Positions 39,247 to 51,835 of a stretch of 64,000 nucleotides of DNA are shown piece after piece. The notes below the pieces were generated by a model that was not told the DNA's origin, ran no database searches, and was given only the letters and a program-made list of their open reading frames with translations. The position numbers and the translations under genes are program-made. The stretch is from Salinicoccus sp. RF5 (lineage in GTDB: Bacteria > Bacillota > Bacilli > Staphylococcales > Salinicoccaceae): positions 1 to 64,000 of the forward strand of contig NZ_JAJGRC010000004.1 of assembly GCF_020786625.1 (NCBI RefSeq), read 5' to 3'. Numbering within the stretch: position 1 is the stretch's first letter; every line of letters starts with the position of its first letter.

Positions 39247-41751
39247 ATGAGTGACAGAACGGATAGATTGAAATCAACCAATATAAGCAAAGAGATGCGC
39301 ACCTCCTTCCTGGACTATGCGATGAGCGTCATCGTATCCCGGGCGCTGCCGGATGTACGGGATGGCATGAAGCCGGTCCACCGCAGGATACTGTACGGTA
39401 TGCATGACAACGGGATGACATCGGAAAAGCCATATAAGAAGTCCGCAAGGATCGTCGGGGACGTCATGGGTAAATACCACCCCCATGGCGACTCCTCGAT
39501 CTATGACGCGATGGTGCGTATGGCACAGGACTTCAGCTACCGCTATCCGCTCGTCGATGGTCAGGGGAACTTCGGTTCCATGGACGGCGACAGCGCTGCA
39601 GCAATGCGTTACACCGAGGCGAAGATGAGCAGGATCTCCATGGAGCTGATGCGCGATATCAACAAGGATACCATCGACTTCCAGGACAACTATGACGGCA
39701 ATGAACGGGAACCTGTGGTACTCCCGTCAAGATTCCCGAACCTGCTCGTCAACGGCACCAGCGGCATCGCAGTCGGCATGGCGACGAACATCCCTCCGCA
39801 CAACATGAGGGAAGTCATCGATGCGGTGCTTGCATACGCTGAAGACGGTGAAGTCACCCTGCCCGAACTGATGGAGCATGTGAAGGGTCCGGACTTCCCT
39901 ACTGCCGGCCTGATCGTCGGAAAAAGCGGCATCAGGCAGGCATACGAGACGGGACGCGGTTCCGTCATCATGCGCTCACGCTGTGAAATAGAAACGATGA
40001 GCAACGGCAAGGAGCGCATTGTGGTCTCTGAAATCCCCTACCAGGTAAACAAGGCAAGGCTTGTCGAAAAGATTGCCGAACTTGCACGGGAGAAGAAGAT
40101 TGAAGGTATCACCGATCTGCGGGATGAGACGAGCCTGTCGGCAGGCGTCAAGATCATCATAGAAATCCGCAAGGACAAGAATGCCAACGTCATCCTGAAC
40201 AACCTCTATAAGCAGACACCGCTGCAGACAAGCTTCGGCATCAACATGCTGGCACTCGTCAAAGGACAGCCGAAGATCATGGGTCTGAAGGAGATCCTCG
40301 CCCACTATCTTGAACACCAGAAGGTCATCATCACGAGACGGACGAAGTTCGACCTGAAGCGTGCAGAAGACCGCGCCCATATTTTGGAGGGCCTCAAGAT
40401 TGCACTCGATAACATCGATGAGATTATCGCACTCATCCGCGGATCACAGAACGATGAAGCGGCAAAGACGGGTCTGATGGAAGAGTTCAACCTGTCGGAA
40501 CGCCAGTCCCAGGCCATCCTTGATATGCGCCTTAGGCGCCTTACGGGACTTGAACGGGGCAAGATCGAGGACGAGTACAATGAAATACTGAAGACGATCC
40601 AGTATTTGAAGGAGATTCTCGCAGATGACGAAAAGCTGCTTGAAATCATCCGGGAGGAACTGACTGAAATCAGGGATAAATACGGTGACGAACGGAAGAC
40701 CGAGATTACGCTCGGCAATCTGTCCGACATCGAGGATGAAGACCTCATCCCTGAAGAGCAGATCGTCGTCACCCTGAGCCACAACAACTACATTAAGCGC
40801 CTGCCTTCCTCCACCTACCGTGCGCAGCACCGGGGCGGCCGAGGTGTGCAGGGGATGAATACGGTCGAGGATGACTTCGTCAGCCAGATTGTGACGATGA
40901 GCACCCACGACTACATCATGTTCTTTACGAACAAGGGTCGGGTCTACCGTCTGAAAGGCTACGAAATCCCAGAACTCTCCCGCCAGTCGAAAGGCATCCC
41001 GATCGTCAATATGCTGGAGATCGACAAAGGTGAAGTGATCAGCACCATGATCGGGGTGAAGGATGAGGATACGGAAGACAAATTCCTGGTTTTCGCTACG
41101 AAGAATGGTCTTGTGAAGCGCTCCACCTTGGATAACTTCGAACGCATCAACAAGAACGGCAAGATTGCGATCTCCTTCAGAGGCGACGATGAGCTGCTTG
41201 CGGTCCGCCTTACGGATGGTTCCAAGGAAGTGATACTTGGAACACGGAATGCCAACCTCATCCGGTTCCCTGAAGATCAGATCCGTACGATGGGCCGGAC
41301 GGCTGCAGGGGTCAAAGGGATCAAACTGCGTGAGGACGACTATGTAATCGGCCTCGATGTCCTCTCCGAAGACCAGTCCATCCTCGTCGTAACCGAGAAC
41401 GGCTACGGAAAGTGCACACCTGAAGCGGAATACCGGATTACAAGGCGCGGAGGCATGGGCGTGAAGACGGCCAACCTCACCGAACGCATCGGCAAACTCG
41501 TCTATATCGCCGCCATCGATGGCGATGAAGACCTGATGATCGTTACGAATCACGGAGTCATCATCCGTCTGGTCATGGAGGAAGTCTCGACGACCGGCAG
41601 GAATACCCAAGGAGTCAGACTCATCAAGATGACTGAAGACCAGCAGGTGGCGACCGTCGCCAAAGTCAAGGAAGAGCTTGAAGAAGAAGCACTCGACCAG
41701 GACACGGCGGAAGCGGCAGATGCTGAACCGACGGAAGATGCAGAAGAATAG
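39247..41751 (+). CDS. gyrA: DNA gyrase subunit A
   Basis: 834 residues. Winged-helix and tower domain with the catalytic Tyr in [13 protein letters not shown] (near 122). The quinolone region reads [17 protein letters not shown], with Ser-Ser at the positions linked to susceptibility. Six-bladed C-terminal pinwheel with the GyrA box [10 protein letters not shown] (near 535). Acidic C-terminal tail. Separate ribosome-binding site (GGAGG) 19 bases past gyrB. Followed by a very strong terminator. Confidence 0.99.
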   Translation: MSDRTDRLKSTNISKEMRTSFLDYAMSVIVSRALPDVRDGMKPVHRRILYGMHDNGMTSEKPYKKSARIVGDVMGKYHPHGDSSIYDAMVRMAQDFSYRYPLVDGQGNFGSMDGDSAAAMRYTEAKMSRISMELMRDINKDTIDFQDNYDGNEREPVVLPSRFPNLLVNGTSGIAVGMATNIPPHNMREVIDAVLAYAEDGEVTLPELMEHVKGPDFPTAGLIVGKSGIRQAYETGRGSVIMRSRCEIETMSNGKERIVVSEIPYQVNKARLVEKIAELAREKKIEGITDLRDETSLSAGVKIIIEIRKDKNANVILNNLYKQTPLQTSFGINMLALVKGQPKIMGLKEILAHYLEHQKVIITRRTKFDLKRAEDRAHILEGLKIALDNIDEIIALIRGSQNDEAAKTGLMEEFNLSERQSQAILDMRLRRLTGLERGKIEDEYNEILKTIQYLKEILADDEKLLEIIREELTEIRDKYGDERKTEITLGNLSDIEDEDLIPEEQIVVTLSHNNYIKRLPSSTYRAQHRGGRGVQGMNTVEDDFVSQIVTMSTHDYIMFFTNKGRVYRLKGYEIPELSRQSKGIPIVNMLEIDKGEVISTMIGVKDEDTEDKFLVFATKNGLVKRSTLDNFERINKNGKIAISFRGDDELLAVRLTDGSKEVILGTRNANLIRFPEDQIRTMGRTAAGVKGIKLREDDYVIGLDVLSEDQSILVVTENGYGKCTPEAEYRITRRGGMGVKTANLTERIGKLVYIAAIDGDEDLMIVTNHGVIIRLVMEEVSTTGRNTQGVRLIKMTEDQQVATVAKVKEELEEEALDQDTAEAADAEPTEDAEE

Positions 41752-41762
41752 CGACAGTCTCT

Positions 41763-41809
41763 GCGCAATAAACCCCCGACCAAAAGGCCGGGGGTTTATT
41801 GCGCTTTTT
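41763..41809 (+). terminator. Terminator of gyrBA
   Basis: GCGCAATAAACCCCC and GGGGGTTTATTGCGC form a perfect 15-bp stem, followed by TTTTT. The distal end of its 3' arm doubles as the -35 of the hut promoter. Confidence 0.95.
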
Positions 41810-41827
41810 AAATGAAAGCGCTATAAT
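41799..41827 (+). promoter_or_regulatory. hut promoter with overlapping cre site
   Basis: -35 TTGCGC (41799-41804), 17-base spacer, -10 TATAAT (41822-41827). TGAAAGCGCTATAA (41813-41826) fits the CcpA consensus TGWNANCGNTNWCA except for one base and covers the -10, so CcpA binding would block polymerase. Confidence 0.75.
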
Positions 41828-41888
41828 ATGAGTAGTCATTAGTGAATCAGATAAATAACCATAGATGGATTTTTAAAGAGGTAGATCA

Positions 41889-42332
41889 ATGAATCCGAAT
41901 CAACAGCGTGAATTTGGAAAGTATGCGACACTCGTCGCTTTATTGGGCGCCGGTACAGCAGGTGAACTGATGCCGGAGTACGCGTCCTTCAAAGTGACTA
42001 CAGGGAAAGTCGGATCGATGGATCTGAAGAAGGTCATCTCCTCTGTGGAGACGGCGGCAAAACGCAACCAGCTGATCGATGGGGAGATGTACCGCGAAAC
42101 ACATGCGCTCTACCACGCCATCATCGAAGCGGCTGAAGGTGTGACGCGCGGCAAACTGAGTGTGGGTGAAGTCATGCGCACTGTAGGCCTCTCCTTCTCG
42201 GTCGTCAGGGGACGTCCGTACCCCGAGCATGAGGAGGGCGAATGGATCGCCGTATGCTTCTATGGCACCATCGGTGCACCCATAAAAGGCAAGGAGCACG
42301 AGACGCTCGGCCTTGGCATCAACCATATCTAG
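41889..42332 (+). CDS. hutP: Hut operon positive regulator HutP
   Basis: 147 residues, close to the 148 of Bacillus HutP. L-histidine- and Mg-dependent RNA-binding antiterminator. Characteristic segments are GTAGELMPEYASFKVTTGKVGSMDLKKVISSVETAAKRN, HALYHAIIEAAEGV (with metal/histidine-binding His residues), and the C-terminal GLGINHI. It is the first gene of hutPHUI and its RNA target lies just downstream of it (42355-42411). Confidence 0.95.
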   Translation: MNPNQQREFGKYATLVALLGAGTAGELMPEYASFKVTTGKVGSMDLKKVISSVETAAKRNQLIDGEMYRETHALYHAIIEAAEGVTRGKLSVGEVMRTVGLSFSVVRGRPYPEHEEGEWIAVCFYGTIGAPIKGKEHETLGLGINHI

Positions 42333-42354
42333 AAATAATCGAATAATCATGTCA

Positions 42355-42411
42355 CAGACATCAGCTATTAGAGACACTGAACATCCCGAAGGGATGGCTG
42401 TGTCTTTTTTT
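42355..42411 (+). promoter_or_regulatory. HutP-dependent attenuator: NAG triplet site and terminator
   Basis: Three NAG triplets with exact four-base spacers (CAG ACAT CAG CTAT TAG, 42355-42371) match the known HutP recognition pattern. They abut an intrinsic terminator: AGACAC and CATCCC pair with GGGATG and GTGTCT (42372-42405), then a T run to 42411. HutP with histidine should prevent termination into hutHUI. Confidence 0.9.
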
Positions 42412-42434
42412 AATGCTCAAAGGAGGCGTAAATT

Positions 42435-43943
42435 ATGACAGTTCTAACACTGACCGGTGAGAACCTGACAATCGACAGGATGAAGGCATTCCTTGGCGAT
42501 GACAGGAGTAAGGTCGAAATTTCAGAGGCAGCTTATCAGAAAGTGCGTGAATCAAGAAGGACCGTTGAAAATATAATAGATCAGGAAAAGACGATCTATG
42601 GCATCACAACAGGATTCGGCCTGTTCAGTGATGTAAGGATTTCAGGGGATAGGACGACCGAGCTGCAGGTCAACCTCATCCGTTCCCACTCATGCGGCGT
42701 AGGCAGGCCTTTTGCGGAAAAGACGGTGCTGACGATGATGGTGCTGAGGCTCAATACCCTGCTTAAAGGACACTCCGGCGTCACGGTCGCACTGGTCGAC
42801 CAGTTGAAGACCTTCATCAACCGCCGCATCATTCCGAAAGTGCCGGAACAGGGATCACTCGGCGCTTCAGGTGATCTTGCCCCACTCGCCCATCTGGCGA
42901 TCGCGCTCATCGGTGAAGGGGAAGTATTTTACGAAGGGCGTCTGCGGCCCTCATCCGAAGTGCTGGAGGCGCTCAATATCCAACCGCTGACGCTGGCGGC
43001 GAAGGAGGGGCTGGCACTGATCAATGGTACCCAGCCGATGACGGCCCAGGGCCTGATCAATTATATCGAGGCCGAAAAGATCATGGACGACAGCATGTGG
43101 ATCGCCGCCCTCACCCATCAGGCACTGAATGGCATTACGGATGCGTTCAATGAAAAGGTGCATCTGTCCCGGGGCTACAAGGAACAGGTGGAAGTGGCCG
43201 AGAGGATGCGGGAGCTGCTCGAAGGATCCCAGCTGACGACACGCCAGGGGGAGGTCCGGGTCCAGGATGCCTATTCACTCAGATGCATCCCGCAAGTTCA
43301 TGGGGCCTCACTGCAGACACTCGCCTATGTGAAGGACAAGCTTGAAATCGAAATGAATGCCGCCAATGACAATCCACTGATCTTCGGGGAGGAAGAAGTG
43401 ATTTCAGGCGGGAATTTCCACGGCCAGCCGATTGCGATTGCGATGGATCTGCTCAAGATCGGCGTCAGCGAAATGGCGAACATATCCGAACGGCGTATCG
43501 AACGGCTCGTGAATCCTGCGCTCAATGGAGACCTCCCGGCCTTCCTCAGCCCGCAGGAGGGGCTTCAGTCCGGGGCGATGATCCTGCAGTATGCAGCAGC
43601 GAGCCTAGTATCCGAAAACAAGACACTCGCCCACCCGGCGAGCGTCGACTCCATACCGTCGTCTGCCAACCAGGAAGACCACGTCTCCATGGGGACCATC
43701 GGTGCCCGGCATGCACGGGACATCATCGAGAATGTCAGGAATGTGCTGGCGATTGAACTGTTCATCGCATTGACGGCCGTCGAGATCAAGGGAGAGGACA
43801 AGCTGTCCCCGGAGACACGGGAGAAATTCGACACATACAGGGGGCATGTCGCCTTCATCAGCCAGGACCGCAATTTCAGCAAAGATATAGAAATACTATC
43901 GGATGAACTCAAACAAATCAAAGGGGTGGCAGAATATGTCTAA
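42435..43943 (+). CDS. hutH: Histidine ammonia-lyase
   Basis: 502 residues. Converts histidine to urocanate. The MIO prosthetic-group triad Ala-Ser-Gly is in [14 protein letters not shown] (near 141-153). Other family segments are YGITTGFG near 55, [14 protein letters not shown] and NDNPLIF. ATG behind AAAGGAGG. Its stop lies eight bases inside hutU. Confidence 0.98.
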   Translation: MTVLTLTGENLTIDRMKAFLGDDRSKVEISEAAYQKVRESRRTVENIIDQEKTIYGITTGFGLFSDVRISGDRTTELQVNLIRSHSCGVGRPFAEKTVLTMMVLRLNTLLKGHSGVTVALVDQLKTFINRRIIPKVPEQGSLGASGDLAPLAHLAIALIGEGEVFYEGRLRPSSEVLEALNIQPLTLAAKEGLALINGTQPMTAQGLINYIEAEKIMDDSMWIAALTHQALNGITDAFNEKVHLSRGYKEQVEVAERMRELLEGSQLTTRQGEVRVQDAYSLRCIPQVHGASLQTLAYVKDKLEIEMNAANDNPLIFGEEEVISGGNFHGQPIAIAMDLLKIGVSEMANISERRIERLVNPALNGDLPAFLSPQEGLQSGAMILQYAAASLVSENKTLAHPASVDSIPSSANQEDHVSMGTIGARHARDIIENVRNVLAIELFIALTAVEIKGEDKLSPETREKFDTYRGHVAFISQDRNFSKDIEILSDELKQIKGVAEYV

Positions 43944-45612
43944 AAAGATCACTGCTAGAAAAATCACTGCAAAAAAAGGATTGGAACTGGAATGCAAAGG
44001 GTGGGAGCAGGAGGCTGCCCTCCGGATGCTCTACAACAACCTGGATCCTGAGGTGGCCGAGCGGCCCGAGGATCTGGTCGTCTATGGCGGCATCGGTAAG
44101 GCGGCAAGGAACTGGGAGGCGTTTGAAGCCATTGAGGAGACACTGCGTACTCTCGAGAAGGATGAGACGATGCTGATCCAGTCCGGTAAGCCGGTGGCGG
44201 TCTTCCGGACGCATGAGGAGGCGCCGCGCGTCCTTCTGTCGAACTCGGTGCTTGTGCCGAAATGGGCCAACTGGGACCATTTCAACGAACTGGATAAGAA
44301 AGGTCTGATGATGTACGGTCAGATGACCGCCGGCAGCTGGATCTATATCGGTTCACAGGGTATCGTCCAGGGGACATATGAGACATTCGCCGAGCTTGCG
44401 AACCAGAACTATGATGGCACGCTGCGCGGGACGATTACCCTCACTGCCGGACTCGGCGGCATGGGGGGCGCCCAGCCGCTTGCCGTGACGATGAACGAAG
44501 GGGTCGCGATATGCGTGGAAGTCGACCCGACGCGTATACAGAAACGCATCGATACACGTTACCTTGATACACAGACGGATTCGCTGGATGAGGCTCTGAA
44601 GATGGCCGAGGAAGCACGGGATAAGGGGGAGGCGCTCTCCATCGGACTCCTTGGCAATGCTGCTGAGGTCCATCATGAAATTTTGAGGCGCAAGTTCAAA
44701 ATAGATGTGGTGACCGACCAGACGTCCGCCCACGATCCATTGAACGGCTACGTCCCTGAGGGATACAGTCTGGAAGAAGCGGCGGCCCTCAGGGAATCCG
44801 ACCCGATCGAGTATGTCAAACGCTCATCCCGTTCTATGGCGAATCATGTGGAGGCGATGCTCGAGTTCCAGAAGAACGGCTCCATAGTCTTCGACTACGG
44901 CAACAACATCCGGCAGGTCGCATTTGATGAAGGGGTGGCGGACGCCTTCGACTTCCCTGGATTCGTCCCGGCATATATCCGTCCCCTCTTCTGTGAAGGC
45001 AAAGGGCCTTTCCGGTTTGTTGCATTGAGCGGAGATCCGAAGGATATCGAAGCGGCGGACCGGAAGATGCGGGAACTGTTCCCGGAAAATGAAAAGCTGC
45101 TCCGTTGGCTCGATATGGCCCAGGAGAGGATCGCCTTCCAGGGATTGCCGGCGCGGATCGCATGGCTCGGCTATGGTGAGCGCGCGAAAATGGGGCTCGC
45201 CCTGAATGAAATGGTTGCGAACGGCGAAATATCGGCACCGGTCGTCATCGGGCGTGATCATCTCGACAGCGGTTCGGTAGCCAGCCCGAATCGGGAGACG
45301 GAAAGCATGAAGGACGGCAGTGACGCGGTCGGTGACTGGGCGATACTGAATGCGCTCGTCAATACGGCAGCAGGCGGGTCCTGGATCAGCGTCCACCACG
45401 GCGGCGGTGTCGGGATGGGCTATTCCCTGCATGCAGGCATGGTGGTCGTTGCGGATGGTACAGAAAATGCACAGCGCCGCCTTGAACGGGTGCTGACGAG
45501 CGATCCAGGCATGGGCGTCGCAAGGCATGCCGATGCGGGATACGACATTGCGATCGATACAGCCAAAGAGAAAGGCGTCAACATTCCAATGCTAAAGGAG
45601 AATCAGTCATGA
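43936..45612 (+). CDS. hutU: Urocanate hydratase
   Basis: About 558 residues. Hydrates urocanate to imidazolonepropionate using tightly bound NAD. Segments: [67 protein letters not shown], and the [16 protein letters not shown] region with the active-site area near residues 490-505. I choose ATG at 43936 (MSKKITARK) behind GGGGTGG, overlapping hutH by eight bases. Longer in-frame starts fall inside hutH. Confidence 0.97.
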   Translation: MSKKITARKITAKKGLELECKGWEQEAALRMLYNNLDPEVAERPEDLVVYGGIGKAARNWEAFEAIEETLRTLEKDETMLIQSGKPVAVFRTHEEAPRVLLSNSVLVPKWANWDHFNELDKKGLMMYGQMTAGSWIYIGSQGIVQGTYETFAELANQNYDGTLRGTITLTAGLGGMGGAQPLAVTMNEGVAICVEVDPTRIQKRIDTRYLDTQTDSLDEALKMAEEARDKGEALSIGLLGNAAEVHHEILRRKFKIDVVTDQTSAHDPLNGYVPEGYSLEEAAALRESDPIEYVKRSSRSMANHVEAMLEFQKNGSIVFDYGNNIRQVAFDEGVADAFDFPGFVPAYIRPLFCEGKGPFRFVALSGDPKDIEAADRKMRELFPENEKLLRWLDMAQERIAFQGLPARIAWLGYGERAKMGLALNEMVANGEISAPVVIGRDHLDSGSVASPNRETESMKDGSDAVGDWAILNALVNTAAGGSWISVHHGGGVGMGYSLHAGMVVVADGTENAQRRLERVLTSDPGMGVARHADAGYDIAIDTAKEKGVNIPMLKENQS

Positions 45613-46841
45613 ACGATATCATCATCAGAAACATCAAGTCACTCATCCTGCCGAAGAAAAGCGATGGGCCACTCAAAGGCAGGGAGATGGATGAACTGGA
45701 AATCGTCGATCAGGCGATGATCGTCATCAAGGATGGCGCGATCGTCTACAGAGGAAAAGAAAATGATGAGCATGAGGCATCGGAGATCATCGATGCCGGT
45801 GGCATGATCGCCTCCCCTGCCCTCGTCGACCCGCATACACATGTGGTGCACGGCGGGTCACGGGAACATGAAATGGCGCTCAAGCGCCAGGGTGTCGACT
45901 ATCTGAAGATCCTTGAACAGGGCGGTGGCATACTGAATACCGTAGAGCAGACGCGGAAAGCGACACATCAGGAGCTGCTGGACAAGGCATCCAAGAACAT
46001 CACACGCATGATCCAGCATGGTGTACTCACTGTCGAAAGCAAGAGCGGCTACGGACTGGACCGTGAAAACGAATTGAAGCAGCTTGAAGTTTCCCGGGAA
46101 ATATCCAAGAAATTCCCCATTACAATGCGCCACACCTTCCTGGGACCGCATGCGATTCCGAAAGGTGCTGATGGGGAAGCATTCCTGGATGAGATGATCG
46201 ATCTGCTGGACGAGGCGAAGGATTATGCCGATTTTGCGGACATCTTCTGCGAGACGGGCGTCTTTACGATCGAGCAGTCGAGGAGGTATATGGAAGCCGC
46301 GAATGAGAAAGGGATGCGGGTCAAGATCCATGCGGACGAGATCGATCCGCTCGGCGGCCTCGAGCTGGCCATAGAGCAGGGTGCCATCAGTGCAGACCAC
46401 CTTGTCGCCGCAAGCGATGCTGGAAAAAGCATGCTTCAGGACAGTGGCACGGTAGCGGTATTGCTGCCGGGCACGACCTTCTACCTTGGAAAGGACCAGT
46501 ATGCCGATGCCCGAGGCATGATTGAACAGGGCGGCGCTGTAAGCCTGGCGACCGACTACAACCCGGGCAGCTGTGTGACGGACAACCTCCAGATGATCAT
46601 GGCGATCGCGAGCCTGAAGTTGAAGATGACACCGAACGAAATCTGGAACGCCGTGACGGTGAATGCGGCCCACGCCATCGATGCAGAGTCTGGCACACTG
46701 GAGGCGGGTGACCGCGCGGACATAGTACTTTGGGATGCGCCGAACCATGAATACATCCCCTACCACTATGGCGTCAACCACGCACATACGGTAATCGCTG
46801 AAGGCAGGGTCGTATATGAACGTCCGGGCCTCACCCTATAG
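45609..46841 (+). CDS. hutI: Imidazolonepropionase
   Basis: 410 residues, amidohydrolase fold. Metal ligands in [16 protein letters not shown] (near 75-90), [10 protein letters not shown], the [25 protein letters not shown] segment, and ATDYNPGSC (catalytic Asp). Yields N-formimino-glutamate. Overlaps hutU by four bases (ATGA). No hutG follows: the next feature is the serS leader, so the last step must be encoded elsewhere. Confidence 0.97.
   Translation: MNDIIIRNIKSLILPKKSDGPLKGREMDELEIVDQAMIVIKDGAIVYRGKENDEHEASEIIDAGGMIASPALVDPHTHVVHGGSREHEMALKRQGVDYLKILEQGGGILNTVEQTRKATHQELLDKASKNITRMIQHGVLTVESKSGYGLDRENELKQLEVSREISKKFPITMRHTFLGPHAIPKGADGEAFLDEMIDLLDEAKDYADFADIFCETGVFTIEQSRRYMEAANEKGMRVKIHADEIDPLGGLELAIEQGAISADHLVAASDAGKSMLQDSGTVAVLLPGTTFYLGKDQYADARGMIEQGGAVSLATDYNPGSCVTDNLQMIMAIASLKLKMTPNEIWNAVTVNAAHAIDAESGTLEAGDRADIVLWDAPNHEYIPYHYGVNHAHTVIAEGRVVYERPGLTL
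46089..46102. promoter_or_regulatory. Noc-binding-like sequence inside hutI
   Basis: GTTTCCCGGGAAAT matches the Noc consensus ATTTCCCGGGAAAT at 13 of 14 positions. About 12-13 kb from oriC on the right arm, roughly mirroring the exact site at 21079 on the left arm. Confidence 0.5.
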
Positions 46842-46850
46842 GCGAAACCT

Positions 46851-46879
46851 TGCATTTTCAGGATATTCATAATAGAATG
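46851..46879 (+). promoter_or_regulatory. serS promoter
   Basis: -35 TTGCAT (46851-46856), 17-base spacer, -10 TAGAAT (46874-46879), starting nine bases after the hutI stop and leading into the T-box. Confidence 0.75.
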
Positions 46880-46884
46880 GTAGC

Positions 46885-48405
<1,521 letters not shown>

Positions 48406-48468
48406 TAAACAGTACTGGATGCTCCTATTCGTTTAGGAGCTTTATTTTATGGTTGGAGGAGTGGAAAA

Positions 48469-49389
48469 TTGGATAAAAAAGTATCAATGCTTCAACTGAT
48501 GCTCGTATTGCTTGTGGTGTTCCTCTTCATCACACTTACCGACATCAGCCTGATTTTCGGTGCGGTATTGCTGCCGTTCGCCGTGTATTTCCTTGTCGAC
48601 CTGAAACACCGGTCGAATTATCATTTCTGGCTGACGTTCATCAGTTTCCTCATACCTGCAGTCCTGCTCCTGGCACCGGATGCATGGCTATGGTTTGTGG
48701 TATTATATATAGTGACTGCAGTAGTGCATGGCACGCTGAAAAAAGAGGTGTCGCAGGAGCTCACGATCTTCTATGTGACATCTGCACTGATGCTCGGCAT
48801 CATTGGCGGATTGAACCTGCTGCAGGGGCTCGGATTCATCCAGCCCCTCTCGAACATCTACCTGGACTTCCGCAACTGGTACATGGAACAGATTGAAATG
48901 TACGGCACGCTTGCTTCATCCACATTCGATGCTGATCTCATGCGGGCGTCCATGGACCAGATATTCATCAATCTGCCGGCCTATGTCACGGTGATTTCGT
49001 TCATGCTTGCGCTCTACACTGTGCTGATGCAGCGTGTGCTGCTCAAATCATCATCAATCAAGCTGTGGAACTATCGTTCATTCAAGGATTGGGCCTTTCC
49101 ACGCTTCATCCTATATTTATTTTTGATTCTGTTTATAGTATCATTTCTTACAACTGAGGGGACCGCTACCCAATCCACGATAGGCAACGTTCTGTTGGTG
49201 CTTGAGTGGGCGCTCTACCTCCACGGTCTCAGCTTCAGCTACTTCTTCTTCAGGGAGAAGAACCTGAATATGGTGCTTTCCATACTCCTGCTGATTCCAT
49301 TGGCGATACTGAGGCCGCTCACCCTGCTGATCGGCATATTTGAAATGATCTTCAGGCTAAGGACCCTACTACTCATGAAAAGGAAGTGA
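48469..49389 (+). CDS. yybS: YybS family (DUF2232) membrane protein
   Basis: 306 residues, about eight hydrophobic segments. TTG start at 48469 behind GGAGG. It lies immediately before gdpP in Bacillus and Staphylococcus as well, and overlaps the gdpP reading frame here. Function unknown; DUF2232 proteins resemble small-molecule or vitamin-transport membrane subunits, which is only a structural hint. Confidence 0.88.
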   Translation: MDKKVSMLQLMLVLLVVFLFITLTDISLIFGAVLLPFAVYFLVDLKHRSNYHFWLTFISFLIPAVLLLAPDAWLWFVVLYIVTAVVHGTLKKEVSQELTIFYVTSALMLGIIGGLNLLQGLGFIQPLSNIYLDFRNWYMEQIEMYGTLASSTFDADLMRASMDQIFINLPAYVTVISFMLALYTVLMQRVLLKSSSIKLWNYRSFKDWAFPRFILYLFLILFIVSFLTTEGTATQSTIGNVLLVLEWALYLHGLSFSYFFFREKNLNMVLSILLLIPLAILRPLTLLIGIFEMIFRLRTLLLMKRK

Positions 49390-49394
49390 CGGGA

Positions 49395-51371
49395 ATGTAT
49401 AATGTGCTGGACAAGAAAATGGTCTTCATACCGTTTGCCATCGCAGCATTTCATATTCTGGTGATGAATATATTTGTGCTGACGAACCATTTCAGGATCG
49501 GCCTGCTCTTCCTGATCGTAAGTACCATTCTCATGACACTTCTATTCATGTACCTCTACCGCTCTTTTGGCATCAATGAAAACAGATTCCGCCAGATGGT
49601 GGTGGATATTGCGGGAAGCAAGCAGTATGCCATTGATGAATTGCCGATGGGCCTCATCATATTGAATGATGATGATGAAATCGAGTGGATGAACGACTAT
49701 ATGTGCAATGAAATCTCGAGAGATAATATGAATGCACCAATCAACCGTCTTTTCCCGAACATCATGACGACACTGAAGGCGAATAACATCAGTACGACAG
49801 AATCGACATATAATGACAAATATTATAAAATCTATTGGGATGAAAAGCACCAGGCGCTTCATCTCATAGATATCACGAACCAGCGGAACCGCGAGACGGA
49901 GCTTGAAGACAAGCAGCCCGTCCTCGGCATCCTTTTCCTCGACAACTACGATGAAGTGACGCAGAACATGAGTGAAGCGCTTAAGAGCGAACTCAACAAC
50001 AGCATCACGAACACGCTCAATGAATGGGCCACCCGTCATCATATATATATCCGCCGATTTTCACAGGACCGCTTCATCATCCTGCTGAATTCGAGGAGCT
50101 TGAAGGACATCGAGTCGACACGCTTCAACCTGCTCGATGAAGTGCGGGACCGTTCGCAGGAACTTGGGGCTCAGATCACCCTGAGCATCGGCATCGGGGA
50201 AGGCTCCGACGACTATATAGAAGTCGGTGAACTGGCCCAGTCGAGCCTCGACCTCGCGCTTGGCCGCGGCGGCGACCAGGTGGCCATCAAGGCGATGAAC
50301 GGCAATGCCAGGTTCTACGGCGGAAAGACGGATCCGATGGAGAAGCGTACACGTGTGAAGGCGCGTGTCATCTCGCACGCCCTCCGCGACATCCTGCTGG
50401 AAGGGGACAATGTGCTCATCATGGGGCACAAGCATCCGGATATGGATTCTTTGGGCTCGGCCATCGGTGTCGCGAAGATCGCTTCGATGAACGGCATCGA
50501 GGCGCACATCGTATTGAATGAGGAAGATATAGATGAAACACTGCAGCGCATGATGAAGGAACTGCATGAACGTGAAGACCTGATGGAGATGTTCGTGACT
50601 TCAGAGGACGCTTGGGAGAAGATGAATCCGAAGACTACCGTCGTCGTAGTGGATACCCACCGGCCGAGCATGGTGCTCGACGAAGTCATACTGAACAAGG
50701 CGACGCGGAAAGTCATCATCGACCACCACAGGCGTTCCGACGATTTCATATCCAATCCCCTGCTCGTCTACATGGAGCCTTATGCCTCCAGTGCAAGCGA
50801 GCTTGTGGCAGAACTGCTTGAGTATCAGAATAAGGAGAAGAAGCTCTCCCGTCTGGAAGCGACGATCATGCTTACAGGCATCATCGTGGATACACGGAAC
50901 TACACGCTCCGTACGGGATCACGGACATTCGATGCTGCAAGCTTCCTGAGAAGCAATGGGGCCGATCCGGTCCTTGCACAGACCTTCCTGAAGGATGACA
51001 TCGATACGTACATTGCGAGGAGCGACCTGATCAAGTCGGCTGAAATCAGGGATAACGGCATCGCCATCGTCAAGGCCGACCAGTCCATGACCTACCACCC
51101 CGTCACCGTCGCCCAGGCGGCCGACCAGCTGCTGCAGATCGAGGGCGTCCAGGCCTCCTTCGTGATGGCCATACGGGAAGACGAATCCATCGGCATTTCT
51201 GCGCGCTCATTCGGTGAGATGAATGTACAGCTTGTGATGGAAGCCCTCGGCGGGGGCGGCCACCTCTCCAATGCAGCGACGCGTGTAACTGACAAGACAA
51301 TGGATGAGCTCTACGATGAGCTCGTCGATGCGATAGAAGAAATACTTTATAACAGGAGTGAAGCGGAATGA
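49395..51371 (+). CDS. gdpP: Cyclic-di-AMP phosphodiesterase GdpP
   Basis: About 658 residues. Two N-terminal membrane helices ([36 protein letters not shown]), a PAS-like domain ([20 protein letters not shown]), a degenerate GGDEF domain near 170-300, then DHH ([20 protein letters not shown] near 340; [16 protein letters not shown]) and DHHA1 ([13 protein letters not shown] near 620). Lowers c-di-AMP, which controls potassium and osmotic balance. I prefer the ATG at 49395 over the GTG at 49386 that overlaps yybS. Confidence 0.96.
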   Translation: MYNVLDKKMVFIPFAIAAFHILVMNIFVLTNHFRIGLLFLIVSTILMTLLFMYLYRSFGINENRFRQMVVDIAGSKQYAIDELPMGLIILNDDDEIEWMNDYMCNEISRDNMNAPINRLFPNIMTTLKANNISTTESTYNDKYYKIYWDEKHQALHLIDITNQRNRETELEDKQPVLGILFLDNYDEVTQNMSEALKSELNNSITNTLNEWATRHHIYIRRFSQDRFIILLNSRSLKDIESTRFNLLDEVRDRSQELGAQITLSIGIGEGSDDYIEVGELAQSSLDLALGRGGDQVAIKAMNGNARFYGGKTDPMEKRTRVKARVISHALRDILLEGDNVLIMGHKHPDMDSLGSAIGVAKIASMNGIEAHIVLNEEDIDETLQRMMKELHEREDLMEMFVTSEDAWEKMNPKTTVVVVDTHRPSMVLDEVILNKATRKVIIDHHRRSDDFISNPLLVYMEPYASSASELVAELLEYQNKEKKLSRLEATIMLTGIIVDTRNYTLRTGSRTFDAASFLRSNGADPVLAQTFLKDDIDTYIARSDLIKSAEIRDNGIAIVKADQSMTYHPVTVAQAADQLLQIEGVQASFVMAIREDESIGISARSFGEMNVQLVMEALGGGGHLSNAATRVTDKTMDELYDELVDAIEEILYNRSEAE

Positions 51372-51814
51372 AGGTAATTTTTCTGAGTGACGTCAAGAAT
51401 AAAGGCAAAAAAGGCGAAGTGAAGGAAGTCGCTACAGGCTATGCACAGAATTTCCTGCTCAAGAAGGGGCTCGCAGAAGAAGCGACACCGGGAAACCTGA
51501 AGAAGCTCAAGGAACAGCAGGACCAAGAAGCGGAAAAGGCCCAGCAGGAGCTGGAAGAAGCGAAGGCGCTCAAGGAAGATCTGGAGCAGAAGGAAGTCGA
51601 AGTCAAGACGAAGTCTGGTGAAGACGGCCGCCTGTTCGGTTCAATCAGTTCAAAACAAGTGGTGGAAGCATATGAGAAGCAGCATGGCATCAAGCTGGAT
51701 AAGAGGAAGATCGACATGTCCCAGCCATTGAAGAGCCTTGGATATCATAAGATGAACGTGAAGCTTCATCCCGAAGTCCATGCAGAAATCAAGGTGCATG
51801 TTATTGAGCAATAG
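51368..51814 (+). CDS. rplI: 50S ribosomal protein L9
   Basis: 148 residues. N-domain [36 protein letters not shown], a long central Lys/Glu helix and C-domain [18 protein letters not shown]...[16 protein letters not shown]. Starts four bases inside gdpP (ATGA), so it is coupled. Confidence 0.98.
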   Translation: MKVIFLSDVKNKGKKGEVKEVATGYAQNFLLKKGLAEEATPGNLKKLKEQQDQEAEKAQQELEEAKALKEDLEQKEVEVKTKSGEDGRLFGSISSKQVVEAYEKQHGIKLDKRKIDMSQPLKSLGYHKMNVKLHPEVHAEIKVHVIEQ

Positions 51815-51835
51815 AAGTCCGGGGAGGGATTGATT

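Noticed and set aside
40444-41610. 388-codon minus-strand ORF inside gyrA
   Set aside because: Shadow of gyrA, which is intact and full length.
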